Positions 1-11,700 of a stretch of DNA of 64,000 nucleotides are shown piece after piece. The notes beneath the pieces are model-generated. The model saw nothing but the letters and a program-made list of their open reading frames with translations. It searched no databases and was not told where the DNA came from. Every line of letters begins with the position of its first letter. The first letter of the stretch is position 1. Source of the DNA: Malus domestica (Eukaryota > Streptophyta > Magnoliopsida > Rosales > Rosaceae); assembly GCF_042453785.1 (NCBI RefSeq), contig NC_091671.1, positions 35,231,001-35,295,000 on the forward strand, written 5' to 3'. A program made the translations under genes and the position numbers.

Positions 1-742
1 AGAGAGAGAGAGAGAGAACGTAATATACAATTTAGAAATATCGTTTTCCCTTGACGACATGTAGTGAGGGAAGAGAAAAAATGTAAAAAAACAAAAAATT
101 TGTGAAATTATTTTATTATCCATTTTTTTTCCTTTTTAATATTTTTATTGAATTGAAGTGGTAGAATAAATTTTTTTTTCATCCTCTTTGGTTGACAAAG
201 AAAATTATATTAAATAGTTATCTTTTTTTGTCAAACGATAAATTTTGTTAGATTAGGTGATGAGGGAAATGTGAGTAAACTTGGTTTTTATTGAATTTTT
301 TTCATTTTTGAATGAGAGATAAAAAAAACTTGGGATTTAGAGAGAGAGAGAGAAAACATGATATACAAATAGGTTATTTAGCTAAAGGTCAATAATTTTT
401 ACAAATTAGTCATAAATCAATACTCAATTTTCTTTTAGGACATAATCAATCAAATATTTATAATAATTATACCCTTATACCCTTCTCTCTTGACTTTATT
501 ATTTTTTTTTTCCCTCTCTGATTCTTATCTACTCCCTATCAAAACTCGTTGCCCGACTCCAAATCCTATTAGCCCTTTAAGGTAGAACCTGATAAGGGTT
601 CGTAACCACGAAAAATAAAGCTGACCCCATGGAAATTTTTTCATATTAATTAGAACCATATATATGGCCAATAGAGATATATATGACTTAGAAAATATAG
701 ATCACAAAACAACTTAACTAGAACCAAATTTTCCATGAGAGG
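1..742. other. AT-rich intergenic DNA with GA microsatellites
   Basis: No gene is visible. The stretch opens with a short (AG)n run at 1-18, has a second at about 339-353, and is otherwise AT-rich with many T and A homopolymers. Nothing here resembles a coding exon. Confidence 0.7.
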
Positions 743-747
743 ATACA

Positions 748-3046
748 TGACACACCCCGACCTAAATCAGGGCATGCTGGCCATCACGTGGGAGTGACGT
801 AACCATGTGCACAGTGCGGAAGCAATAGAGATAAAAGGGAATTGCGAAGGAATAAAAACCAAACTACTAGCAGAACTAGTTAAGATAGAGTGCTAGTGAG
901 AGATTAAGTGCGAAATACATAACCAGAGCATAAATAGTCTAAGTGCAGTCAAGCAGGACAAGTATTAATAATACAACATCCGAGGGTGATCCTACATGGT
1001 GATGTTCTGTCAGAACCCCCATTAGAATCCTCGTGATCCACCAAAGCACTTTTACTTAAAACCTGAGGGGCGCAAAACAGAAAGTGTGAGGGGGCAAAAA
1101 CAAAGTTTTTAAAAATCATTTCATTTCTCAAAAGTTTAAACCCCTCGCCGTAAAACCTGTATAGTTTTCCCAGAAACATAGAATATATATACATATCTCA
1201 AAACCATGTTCAAGAAACGATATTAATAAGTATGTCATGCCAAAGTATCTCAATGCAATGCTATAGGTAAACCATGCAAAATATAAATATCAAATATCGC
1301 ATCAACCAATTCTCTCTAAATCAAACTGCACTGCTGAGTATATAACTCATAACCAATCTCAATCATATCGAATCAAATCAAATCAAATCCTGCACACGAG
1401 TCAGAACCACCTATAGTGGTCTGCATGACAAGACTAGGTGTAAAGTAAATATGCTCTAGTGCTACAATCACATGAAGGCTGTGCGAATGATCGCGGGTCA
1501 CCTACGAGTTGGAACCACCTAAAGTGATATGTACGACAAACATGTGCACCTAACTTGGATCCAAGGTGAGCATACGGTGCGAGAGGTGAACATCACGTGA
1601 AGGACTGTGCCCTAACTCTAGGCGGGAGCACTAACATCGGGGTGCAGGTTTATGAGCTTTCAATACATTACAATATATCTCACATAATTGAAACAATATC
1701 ATACCTTTGATTTATGAACTTACCTGTACGTCTGCAGCACCAATCATGAATGTATGCAACTACTAATGCATACTTAAAATAGATAGATACTTGCATGGCA
1801 TTTCCAAAACATACATTCATTTAAATTCATTTTCTGGGAAAAATCTCAAGTATATAGGTATATACGGAAAACCAAAAACTCATTCACTGATATGTCGAAG
1901 GGTTGTAGCCCCCGAGTCTCGATTGATGGTGCTCGTCCTTAGGATAGGTCTCACATATATGCGAAATAACTGAATAAACATTATTTAAAGCACATAACCA
2001 AAATTAGGTAATAACTTCTCATACAAAGCTCAAATGGGGTATTTGAATATACCACCATGATCTACTCAACCTCAGGAACATCCCTATATTTTTAGAAAAG
2101 TTTTCCGACGTCCCACGTGCCGTCACGCGCCGGCCAAGGCAAGGCCAGACGCGCCCCCATGCGCGATCAACCCTGACGGAATTCTTAACCATCGTTAGGG
2201 AATATTCCGCTAAAAATTAGAATATTCTGTTAAACTAACCTGACGCCGTTAGCTGCCTTTAGGAATATTCTGTCAATATTGACAAAATATTCTCCTTTCT
2301 TCTCCGGCAAATCGCCGGTCGCCGTCGCCGTCACCGGAAATTGGAAATTCGAAAAACCTTAATATCTTCTTCATTTCTCAACCAAATTTCACGAATTTTA
2401 TAACAAAATGAAGCTTAAGACAAGTAGAACAAATCCTTACCAGTTTTAGGACCTAAAACTCATGGGATCTCGCCGGAAAAATCCACGATAACCGGCCACC
2501 TCTGCAACTCACTATTCCCGAGCTTCCTGACGTCCAAAACGCCTCAACTCTCTTCTCCGAGCTTTGGGGGAGTGATCTAAAGCTTCCTATAACCTTAGAA
2601 TCTTCCAAAAACTCTACATTTACGTGTGCATGAACAGTGCATCAAATCGGGATTCGAGTTCTCACAATCCCGACGTCCTCGCGACCAACTAAGGGTACCA
2701 ATGTGTTCTTGGGCTTGCAAGGAACACAAAACCAACTTTCAAGTCTTCGATCCGTGAATGAATTGGATACTTGAAACTTGTCCGTACGATTTGTACGGAA
2801 AATGGGAAGAAAATCGAGAGGGAGAGAGAGAGTCAACGGAATTGGATGAGGGTGAGTGTGTGTGGTCCAAATTGGGTCACCAACCAAAACAAATAAAACT
2901 TTAAAATTTGATTGGATCCAAATAGTTAGGAAATGAACTTAATTGGTCCAAAACCTTAGCCCATTTACACACACCATCACCAAACGCTCAAGGGCAATTT
3001 TGTTAATTCACGCTATCGATAAAATAACTTGAGACAGGCTGTGACA
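748..3046. mobile_element. Solo LTR, about 2.3 kb, with 5-bp target duplication
   Basis: The unit starts TGACACACCCCGACC and ends GGCTGTGACA, so it has the TG...CA termini of an LTR. The five bases before it (743-747) and after it (3047-3051) are both ATACA, a perfect target-site duplication. No gag-pol sequence lies inside and no partner LTR lies nearby, so this is best read as a solo LTR left by recombination between the two LTRs of a large element. The small open frames inside it are not convincing genes. The family (Gypsy or Copia) cannot be told from the LTR alone; the great length favours a large Gypsy-type element. Orientation is not determined. Confidence 0.85.
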
Positions 3047-3224
3047 ATACATAAAACTAACAACATTTTCCATTGTGCGAATAAGTAATATCCTCTCGAG
3101 TGCAAATCAATAATATCCATCATTCTCTCGCTTGTTTATGTATCCCTTTAACTTTTTTTGGGGACATGTTTTAACTGTAAAAGAAAAAAAAAGTAAAAAA
3201 AAGTTTTTGTTAGCGATATTAATA

Positions 3225-3560
3225 CTATATGTCTGAATCCATTAACTTAAAAGCATAGAACATGAAATAGAAACTGCAACGAAGTGTCTGAATTCACAGA
3301 ACAAAAAACAGACAATGCGTTGCAGTGTCTAAATCCACAAACCTATTTGAATATCAATGCACAATCACAGAACAAGAAATAGACATTGCAACGAAGTGTT
3401 TGAATCCACAGAACAAGAAACAGACACTGCAATGAAGTGTTTGAATCCACAAACCTATTTGAATCTCAATGCACAATCATAGAACATGAAACTGACACTG
3501 TAACGAAGTGTCTGAATCCACAAACTTATTTGAATCTAAATGCAAAATCATAGAACACGG
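3225..3560. repeat. Imperfect tandem repeat array
   Basis: The phrases GTGTCTGAATCCACA, AACCTATTTGAATCTCAATGC and AATCATAGAACATGAAA recur several times with small changes, giving a degenerate tandem array with mixed unit lengths of roughly 50 to 130 bp. It directly follows the solo LTR. No coding function is apparent. Confidence 0.75.
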
Positions 3561-3869
3561 GAAGCGACGATTAAACTAAACGACATAACCACCATGAATA
3601 ACCATACACACAGCCAACAAATATGTCGAAACAAACTAAATTTATTATATGCCCAAACCAATTTTAACATCCAAACAAGCTCAAATTCAAAACCAAAAGG
3701 TATAGTGCGCAAAATTACACCAAATCCCTCATAAACACAACTCAAATAACCTAAAACGTAAAAATTGAAGAACAAGAAGAAAATGGGAAGAAACATATTA
3801 CCTTGATCGTGATTTCTCAGTCGCAAGGGTGAATTGTTCATTGGAATTAGCACAAATGCGAATTGTTTA

Positions 3870-4015
3870 TCAGAATCATTCGTCGAATGATGAAGGTGGT
3901 GGGAGGCGATGGAGGTTGATGGTGTTGTGAGGCCGAAAAATGGAGGTTGAAGGTGGCGGGAGGCGGGGGAGGTTGAAGTAATGGAGGTTGAAGGTGGTGG
4001 GAGGCGGGGAGGTTG
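3870..4015. repeat. G-rich short tandem repeat (GGAGGTTGAAG type)
   Basis: Short units around ATGGAGGTTGAAGGTGG and GGGAGGCGGGGAGG repeat three to four times. The block is strongly purine-rich on the plus strand and contrasts with the AT-rich surroundings. Confidence 0.65.
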
Positions 4016-4109
4016 AAGTCTAAGAGTGTTTTGTGGCTGCTGCGTGATTTACAATGAGGGAGATGGAAAATTTTGGTGTTTTAAATGATAATGACATCAT
4101 TTGTAATTT

Positions 4110-4240
4110 TAATGGCGCACTCTTTGGACTCCGCCCCGGAGGCATCCTCATCGACATGACCACCTCCGAACCCTCCCTCACTGTCGAGATCTCCTCCCTC
4201 GCCGTCGACTCGATCTTCGCCCACAAGTCCCGCGTGGGTC
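4110..4240 (+). pseudogene. Fragment resembling a 3-hydroxyisobutyrate dehydrogenase-like gene
   Basis: A GC-rich island in AT-rich DNA encodes, on the plus strand, a peptide containing GLRPGGILIDMTTSEPSL. This matches the conserved stretch of plant 3-hydroxyisobutyrate dehydrogenase or glyoxylate reductase-like proteins, just before their IDAPVSGGD substrate loop. Only about 30 residues are recognisable and the flanking codons do not continue the family, so this is a fragment, not a gene. It abuts a MITE on its right. It could have been carried in by a DNA transposon, but terminal repeats around it were not found. Confidence 0.5.
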
Positions 4241-4460
4241 TTTTCATTAAAGGAGCATTGTAGCTCTATGTGCTTTGAAAAAAAGACAGTTTTCCAAAGC
4301 AGCAAATAGCTGCTTCAGCTTTTCATTTGATTTCAACTTATTCTCACAACAGCTTTCAAAATAAGCTTTTTTTTTTAGTTTACCAAACACCTAAAACCCT
4401 CACAATCTTTTTTTATGAGTGCTGTTTTATTAAGCACCTCACTCCCAAACTAACCCGAAG
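4225..4460 (+). mobile_element. MITE-like repeat, also present at 57128-57520
   Basis: The sequence from GTGGGTCTTTTCATTAAAGG through AGTTTACCAAACACC to CACCTCACTCCCAAACT recurs with high similarity at about 57295-57515. It is built of runs such as CAGCTTATTCTCACAGCAGC and GTTTACCAAACAC that appear in both orientations in the longer copy, as expected for a foldback MITE. This copy lies in the promoter and leader region of the SUMO ligase gene, ending less than 200 bp before its ATG. No clean target duplication was found. Confidence 0.65.
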
Positions 4461-4629
4461 TACGATGCCGTTTCGGACTTTTTGTTCTTTCTACTCAATC
4501 TCCCTCCAAAATCGCTCAGAGTCCGTCCTCCTGAACTGTTGCCTCGACTCCCCAGCTAAGAACCCGCCAATCAGCCAACCGGTTCGCCCAAACCCGGTTG
4601 TGGAAATACCCTAAAACCCACGTCCCTCC

Positions 4630-7467
4630 ATGGCCTTGACCTCTCGCACTCATGGCGTCACTGGACGGATCCGAACCGCCACATCCAATCTCCACGAGGA
4701 CAACCAGTCTCTTATCTCCGTAAGCTCCTAGGACTTATGCCTTTTTTTATTTTTGAATGAAAAAAATAGCAATTTATTGTTTTTCTTATGGAAGATTATC
4801 TCTGCTTTCAGGATATTGGGAAAGCTTTCAGTTTGATGAAGGAAATTGCAGTTGATTTTGAAAGGGCTAAGCAGTTTGAGATGGTAATTTCCTTAAAAAA
4901 CAATTTAATTTAATTTAATTTTTTTGAACGAGAAGTGGTTTTAGTTTCTGAAATTTGTAGGTGCTGCTGCTAAAAGCCTGAAACTTTATCAAATTTCTGA
5001 ATTTTTTGAGTAATTTAAAGTTTTGGGTTTTATCTAATTATTGCCATTTGGATTTTTTAGCTAGAAACTGTTAAGAGAAAATGGAATTTCAATGTGATTA
5101 AAATGTCCTATCATAGATCATAGATTCAAGATATGAAGCATTTGTCGAGATATGAAAAACCCGAAAATGGGACAGGTGAAAGAGCTCGAAAATGCCGTTG
5201 TTGAATTGGTGGATACTTATGAAGACTGTTCGCATTTTTCGTCGGCAATTGAATCTGTTGGAGTTATATACCAACCTGGGCCAGAGGTGCTAGGAATTTT
5301 CTGCTTCTTGCACAGTTTCTGATTCAATGACTTTGCTTATTTATTTGTTGTTTCTCTAATCCATCCAAGCTGATATGGTTATTTGATGTTGATGGACCAG
5401 CTTACGGATTTCGATAAGTTGTTCAAGAATGAGGTTGCACAGCTGAAGGCAAACTCATCTTCAGTTCCCCAAAACCATCCACTAATGCGTCAATTCCGGG
5501 AAGGTGTCTGGGTATGAACTTTTGTTACTTTAAATGCACAGAATAAGATTTTGAAAATTTTCACTGACTTTTGACGATGCAGTTGGACAATGCTAAAAGC
5601 AAGCATAATGAATTGGTAAATGTTGCTTCTTATTCGGTTTTTTGTAATAAACTTTGCCTCGAGTTTCTTATGACAGGCAAGTTCACATGGAATGATGCCA
5701 ACTAGTTAGAAACCAAACAACTGTTTTAAACACTTTTTCTGCCTAGCTTAGCAATATTTTGTGTAATTATTTTATTTCTGGCATTGAAGGGAATGCTATC
5801 GATGCCTATGGTTAAAAGGGTACATATTTTCTTTAAACTGAGCAAGTGTATTTCTTATTAAGCTCTCTTCTTACTAATATTTGCCAATCCTTAGACTGTT
5901 GTAAATGACCACTGTAACCTCGTTGCTGCATGCTAGTATATGTAAAGAATTAGAACTGCAAATAATAGGCAAAGAAGCCAGGCAAGTGTTGGGGAGGTAA
6001 ACCACTTATTGGATTATAACAGGTCTAACTCCAAAGCAAATTGATAGTTTTAGGTGTTATATCTGTCCAGAATGAATATGATCCGTGGAAATACTGTTTA
6101 TTGTAGTTTTTCTTATGCATGTTTAAGGGTAGAAGGACCATATAGTATGGTGGCCTTTGTTAACAAATAAAGGCATTCTTTAGCTTATGACAATAGGTTC
6201 TGTTGTATGATAATCCTGTGGTTACTCTAAATGGAGATATGTAGTTTACGATACATGATTCTCCATGCTTGGGAATGAATATTGAGTGCTTCATTGGTAT
6301 CTAAACTATACCTCGTCTGATGCATTTTGAAACTTGTAGGATCAGTCATTTGTGTTGACTGTTGTTAAGGTCACTACTGATATTTGGGTTTCAAATCCTT
6401 CTTTTGCTGCATGTTTTGTTTCACCATCATTCTGTGCCTCATAAGTTTGACTCGTGCTTAATCGTCTTTGCTTGTTTGTAAACGTGAAGTTAAAGGATTG
6501 TTGCAATCTTTCTAAGACTCTGGTATAAAAATATAAAGTGGAAGTAGCAGAAAGTAAGTTCTTATGAAACTGATTTCTTCATAGTGTTCTTGTTTGTTGG
6601 GCAATTGTTTATAGTTTTGTAGAACTTTTAACATAAATCTGCAAAGGAGCAGAGAAAATATTCTTTAAAATGGAAGTAATATCTAACTGAGGAATGGAAG
6701 CTATTATGTTTGGTATTGTTCAACCTTCTTATTATTTAGGGAGAATTCTTCACCTTCCCTAAAAAACAAAAAAGCAAAAGAATCTAAATTCTGGGATGGT
6801 GCTTTTAATATTTTTCTGCAGAAAGTTCATCATGCAGGAGAGCCTATGCCAGGTGAAGAGCAGGAAGACATTATAATGACGAGCAACCAAAGCACTATTT
6901 TGAATGTCACTTGCCCATTGAGTGGAAAGCCTGTCATTGAACTGGAGCATCCAGTTCGGAGGTGCTGTATCAGTAACTTCAGACGTTTTTTTTCTTCTCT
7001 TTTGTTGGGAGAGTTTGGTTACGGTCTTTGCTGAGTGTTAGCGTGGTTATAAAATATCGAGTATTTGTGGTTGTTTAGGCGTTTGCAATCTCTACTTATG
7101 TTTGCTTATCTCATACGGTACATTTGTAGACCTTTCCAATTTTATTAAAGTTTTTCCTTGATTATGCAGTATCATATGCAAGCATGTTTATGACAAAGGG
7201 GCAATCACCAGTACTTACGGGGAAACAACACACGCTGCCCTGTTGCAGGTATTTAAAATTTTTGTTCCCCAACATGAGACGGACTTGTACCCTTGGTGAG
7301 ATCGTTTAACCCTTTGGTTTTTCCTCCTGTCAGCTTGCCCTGCGAAATTGCAGCTAGATAAAGTGAAGCATGATCCATTGTTAGCCGCGGAGATTGATGA
7401 CTTGCGTAAAATGCAGAACCAGGGTGTCATGACTGATGTGATGGATGTCACCGAGTTTGAAGAGTGA
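4630..7467 (+). CDS. HPY2: SUMO E3 ligase of the HPY2/MMS21 (NSE2) family, frameshifted as written
   Basis: The product matches plant HIGH PLOIDY2/MMS21, the SP-RING SUMO E3 ligase of the nuclear SMC5/6 complex, known in Arabidopsis to act in meristem cell-cycle control and DNA repair. Exons with good splice sites: 4630-4719, 4812-4883, 5176-5286, 5401-5511, optional 5583-5615, 6822-6961, 7170-7248 and 7334-7467. Diagnostic stretches are GRIRTATSNL, VKELENAVVELVDTYEDC, QNHPLMRQFREGVW, AGEPMPGEEQEDIIMTSNQ and the SP-RING CPLSGKP...CKHVY...CPVAACPAKLQ. In the seventh exon the frame entering (CKHVYDKGAIT) and the frame leaving (YLRGNNTRCPVA) differ by one base, so a single base is missing between about 7195 and 7212. 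Read literally, the protein loses its second zinc-ligand pair and stops early in the last exon. The 33-base exon at 5583 has no counterpart in Arabidopsis as I remember it, and skipping it keeps the frame. Whether the lesion is real or an assembly error cannot be decided here. Confidence 0.9.
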
Positions 7468-8774
7468 TTGGATGATTTCGCTCTAAAACGACATTTCAGC
7501 TTGGCTATTTCGACATGCTTGAAGGTCGTCGTGAAGCAGCCATGTGCATTCCGTAGAATGGTTTTGTATAGAGTGACCTATTTTGATGATATTGCAGATG
7601 TTGTAGTTGAAAGCACTTCCAGTTCCTTGTATTCATTAACTGATACTGGAGATGATTCAATTTTCAATTTGCCAATCAAGGGTAATGACATATTTACCAT
7701 TTTAACCATCAACAGTCACGATATTGGTGATGATCATATTTGTCACGTGGACAACGCATGAGTCATGTAGTAGGGTAAAAACGTCATTTCGCGTGTTATT
7801 TGGGTGGCAAATTGGACAGAACAGTTGATGAAAATTTTGATAGTTGAGGAGGAAATTGGCCATTAATAAAAGTTCATAGTAGAAATTGGCACTAACTTGC
7901 AAGTTCAGAGTGTAAATTGGTCAACATATCAAAAAATTAATATATGTGGTTGGTTCATATTGCTTTTAAAGTTAAGTGATTTTCCTATATCTCCTCCGTC
8001 TACGAGATGAACAGCTTGGTTTACGACACATCGTGTTCATCGCCACATCGGTTGGCTAGTGCATTAGCCTTACCCCAATAGGACCGAGAATGACCCTTTG
8101 ATTAGAATGCCCCATATTTGTGACACGCGGAGCGTGACATTTACTTTTATAAAGTTCGTATAACTTCTGAAAAAAGGAAAATTCATTTTTTATGAATAAA
8201 GTATCATTCAAAGAGTGCATTTCCCCCTTAAGTGAAGAAGAGAACGACTTTGTATAGATACCCTTGAGCCATGTTCGTTGCCCTACTAGGCTCGCTATTA
8301 TTTCATTCTATTTATGAATTCAAGCTCAGCTCTTCTTCTCCCATTTTTATATTTAGCAGTTAATATTTTAGTGAATAGGATGTTAAGTTTATATTTATGT
8401 ATTCCGGATTTGAAACTCCCCACTCTTAAATTATTGTATTAGTTTTAAACTCTCTCCATGATAATAGTAAATAATAAAATAAAAAATAATTGCGTTTTTG
8501 GTTCGGTCTTGTGTAAGATTACACTTCTTTACTCTTTGGTATGAAAACCGATTCAATTAACTCGAGTTGGTTTAGTTTGAGTGACTAGAATGGTTCGGGT
8601 AATTAGAAGGGTGTGACAGGATTATAATCGGTTCAAATTATGAATCGACCGGTTTTCACATTGGACCGGTGTTTGTTTCCTTTCCTTTCATGATTACCCG
8701 CCAAGAGGCCGTTAAGCAAAACCGCCACATACAGAGTGACCGAGACTCAGAGAATTGAAAGCAAAGCGGCAGTA
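7468..8774. other. Intergenic region between the SUMO ligase and ERL1 genes
   Basis: This holds the 3-prime end of the SUMO ligase transcript, then AT-rich sequence with no recognisable exon or repeat family, then the promoter and leader of the exonuclease gene. No convincing TATA box was identified. An upstream in-frame GTG at 8736 is not used as the start, because the transit-peptide-like sequence starts well at the ATG at 8775. Confidence 0.6.
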
Positions 8775-11700
8775 ATGGCGTTTCCGAGAGCCAGACTTGT
8801 CACTCTCCCACTTCTTCCTTCACTCTTCTCAACCACTCTCAAACCCTTCCTTCCCATTTCTCCCTTACTCCCTCCTCCTCCCGTCCGTTCACTCGCCGCC
8901 TTTGCCTCCCTTTCTGCTTCCGAAACCCAAGACTCACCGGCTCCGCGGGTCCCGCATCCTCGAAAGACCGCCGAACGGTGGAAGCCCATGTGTTTGTATT
9001 ACACGCAACGGAAGTGCACTATGGTAGGTTCTAGCTTCAGACCACCAACACCCTCAAGTCTTCAATCTTAGCCCACGAATCAACTCTACTCATAATTTGA
9101 TTTTCTGGAACAATTTGTGTAGTTAGCTTGGTGTCGAGACGTCATTTTCGGATACTGTTTGTATCGTAATTGAGTAGAGGATTATCTTGCATTCCATGTG
9201 TTTGATTGAATGCCTCAGACAAAGTGATTTGCTTTACGTTGCTGTTGCATTTTTTCCTGTGAGTGAGTGGAATTAATGTTTCGGTGAGCTGCTGATTATC
9301 TCTTGAATGTTGTCTCTGTTTGGATAAAAATTGTTTATTGGTAAATAATGGTATATGGCTAACAAACACGTGAGGGATATGTGTTTTGAAGCCTGTGATT
9401 TCATGTTTGATCCATTGGTAAGTCCAACCCTTTAGATTTTCTTGCGTTCTAGCAAAATCCAGCAAATTCTACCCTTTGAGTTGCTGTTGTTTCTTTCCCC
9501 TCTTCTTCCGTTCTTTCACTTTCTGCCTCCTTAACTCTGTCACATGCACACACGTACAGTTTTTTTTCCGTCTTTGTGTGTGTGTGTGTGTGTTTATTTG
9601 GCATTGCAAACAAGGAATTAGTAGTGATGTTATCATTGCAGTTATCATCATCTTGCATGCTGGCATTTCAGCAGGGTATTGCTTATATTCAGCACGATAA
9701 GCATGGTCCATTTCTACTGTTATTTAGAATGTCATATTGGATTTGGTCTTTAGATCAAACAGTAACATTTTGCATATTGGTGTAATTAGAGTTTTGGTTA
9801 GCTGCTGAATGTGTCACTAGCCATATATTGGCGTTGTAGAAAGGGAAAAACTACCAGTTTCTTACATAGATATTCACAGGTTGTCTTGGAAGGACAATTA
9901 CTAAAGGGGAAAAAGATTCATGTTTGATGGTTTAATTATTCATATTACATCAAGAACATGTAATCTAATTAGAGTTACTTTGTTTTGAAGATGGAGGATC
10001 CTATGCACATGGAGAAGTTCAATCATAACTGCTCTAGAGATCTTGAAGTGACGAATTCGATGTCAAACGGCATCCGCTTTCAGAACCTAGATTTTTTTCT
10101 TGTACTTGATTTGGAGGGAAAAGTTGAAATTCTTGAGTTTCCAGTTCTGATGATTGATGCAAAAACCATGAATGTCGTGGATTTTTTCCACAGGTTTTAC
10201 AGCACCTCCTCAACACATTTTAGTGCAATTCAATTACTAATCTGCCTTTCCTGCTAGAGATTATATTGTTTTTGTTTTCTGTTTCATGCATACGATAGTT
10301 GAGCATGATTTAAAATTTTCAAAGCTATAAAATTAATGTATACCAGGAGCATATGATGCAAACCACCAATTGCTTATTTTACGTTCCCCATTTACTAGCA
10401 GGATCTGCTTTGGTACATTTTTCATACTTCTTTTATAAGTATTGGACATGTTGCCAATGGAACAATGAATCTGTCTGGTATTCTGTAAAGAACCAATGCT
10501 CAGACAATTAAGGGGAAAACCATTACTATTGCTGATTTTCCGTACGAATTCTATTTTTATAATTTATTTTGTTTGGTTCTTGTTTGTTTGTTTTCCTTTC
10601 ATTGTGCTCCTGCACAAGTATTTAGAACAGTAATTTTGGTTTCTAACTTTTTCCATTATTCCTTTGCAGATTCGTGAGGCCAACGGAGATGAGCGAGACA
10701 AGAATAAATGAATATATTGAAGGAAAGTATGGCAAATTTGGAGTCGATCGGTATGCAAGTAATTTAGTTGTGAGTTGTGACCACGCGGCACTTATGCTTC
10801 ACGTTTATCACATTTTAGCAGATTAAGAAAGTAGTCAAAACACTGGTAGATCAAGCTATATAAAAAAATTTAGAAAGAAGGGTAATGAAAGCTAGATGAA
10901 GACAAAAATATTTTAACATGGTTATGGGTAGTTATTTATTTGTCATATCACATATGTTTTTGTGATAAAATTTCGTTGTCAAGTGCCATTCAATTTTTGG
11001 TTTACAGTAGCTAGTAGCTTATTAAAATATTTCGGATCTGATACAACTACAGAGCTGATGTTATCTGATGTAATCTGGAAAACGAATGGCATGAAACTAA
11101 AGATCTGATACAAAAAGAAAAAAGTTGGTATCATTAAATTTGTTAGCAACTTCACTACCAGAAAGAAACTAAATGGACCCAGTCAGAATGAAATATTTTG
11201 CATTTGTAGGTCTTGAACTAGGATACAAGTTTGCAGACCTAGAAATTGCTGATTTGGAAGAAATTTCTTGGGGTGAGTGCTTGGGTTAAAAAGCCTAAGA
11301 AGAATGTCGTGAAGAAGATAACCCTCTAAGAGAGTGGTTCAATACCGGACTAGCAATCACAGTAATTGAATAAGGGTTGTTCCCATGAGAGAAAGTAGAC
11401 TATAAACAGGAATTGTAGTGTTAAGTTGAACACTATTTCATATGTTAGTTCTAATACTGAAAAGTTATTGTCATATTGTAATAATTTTAGTTAATTACAT
11501 TTGGAGTTTTCTCGTTATGCTTGTAGTGGTACATAAATATGACATACAGATTTGCAGTGTTTGGCATGATACAGCTATACCATTTAAGGATGTTCTTCAA
11601 CAATTTGAAGCATGGTTAATTCAGCATCAGTTGTGGGGAGAGGAGTTGGGTGGGTGTCTTAATCGAGCAGCATTCGTCACTTGGTAAATCTCACTTTTCA

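Noticed and set aside
2642-2887. Open frame of about 80 codons inside the solo LTR
   Set aside because: It has no family features and lies in a non-coding LTR, in low-complexity purine- and pyrimidine-rich sequence.
8736-8774. Upstream in-frame extension of ERL1 from a GTG
   Set aside because: Non-AUG start is unlikely in a plant nuclear gene, and the transit-peptide-like sequence begins properly at the ATG at 8775.
11200-11430. Possible extra exon in intron 3 of ERL1
   Set aside because: The six exons called already join in frame and cover the family's full length; this stretch has no matching residues.
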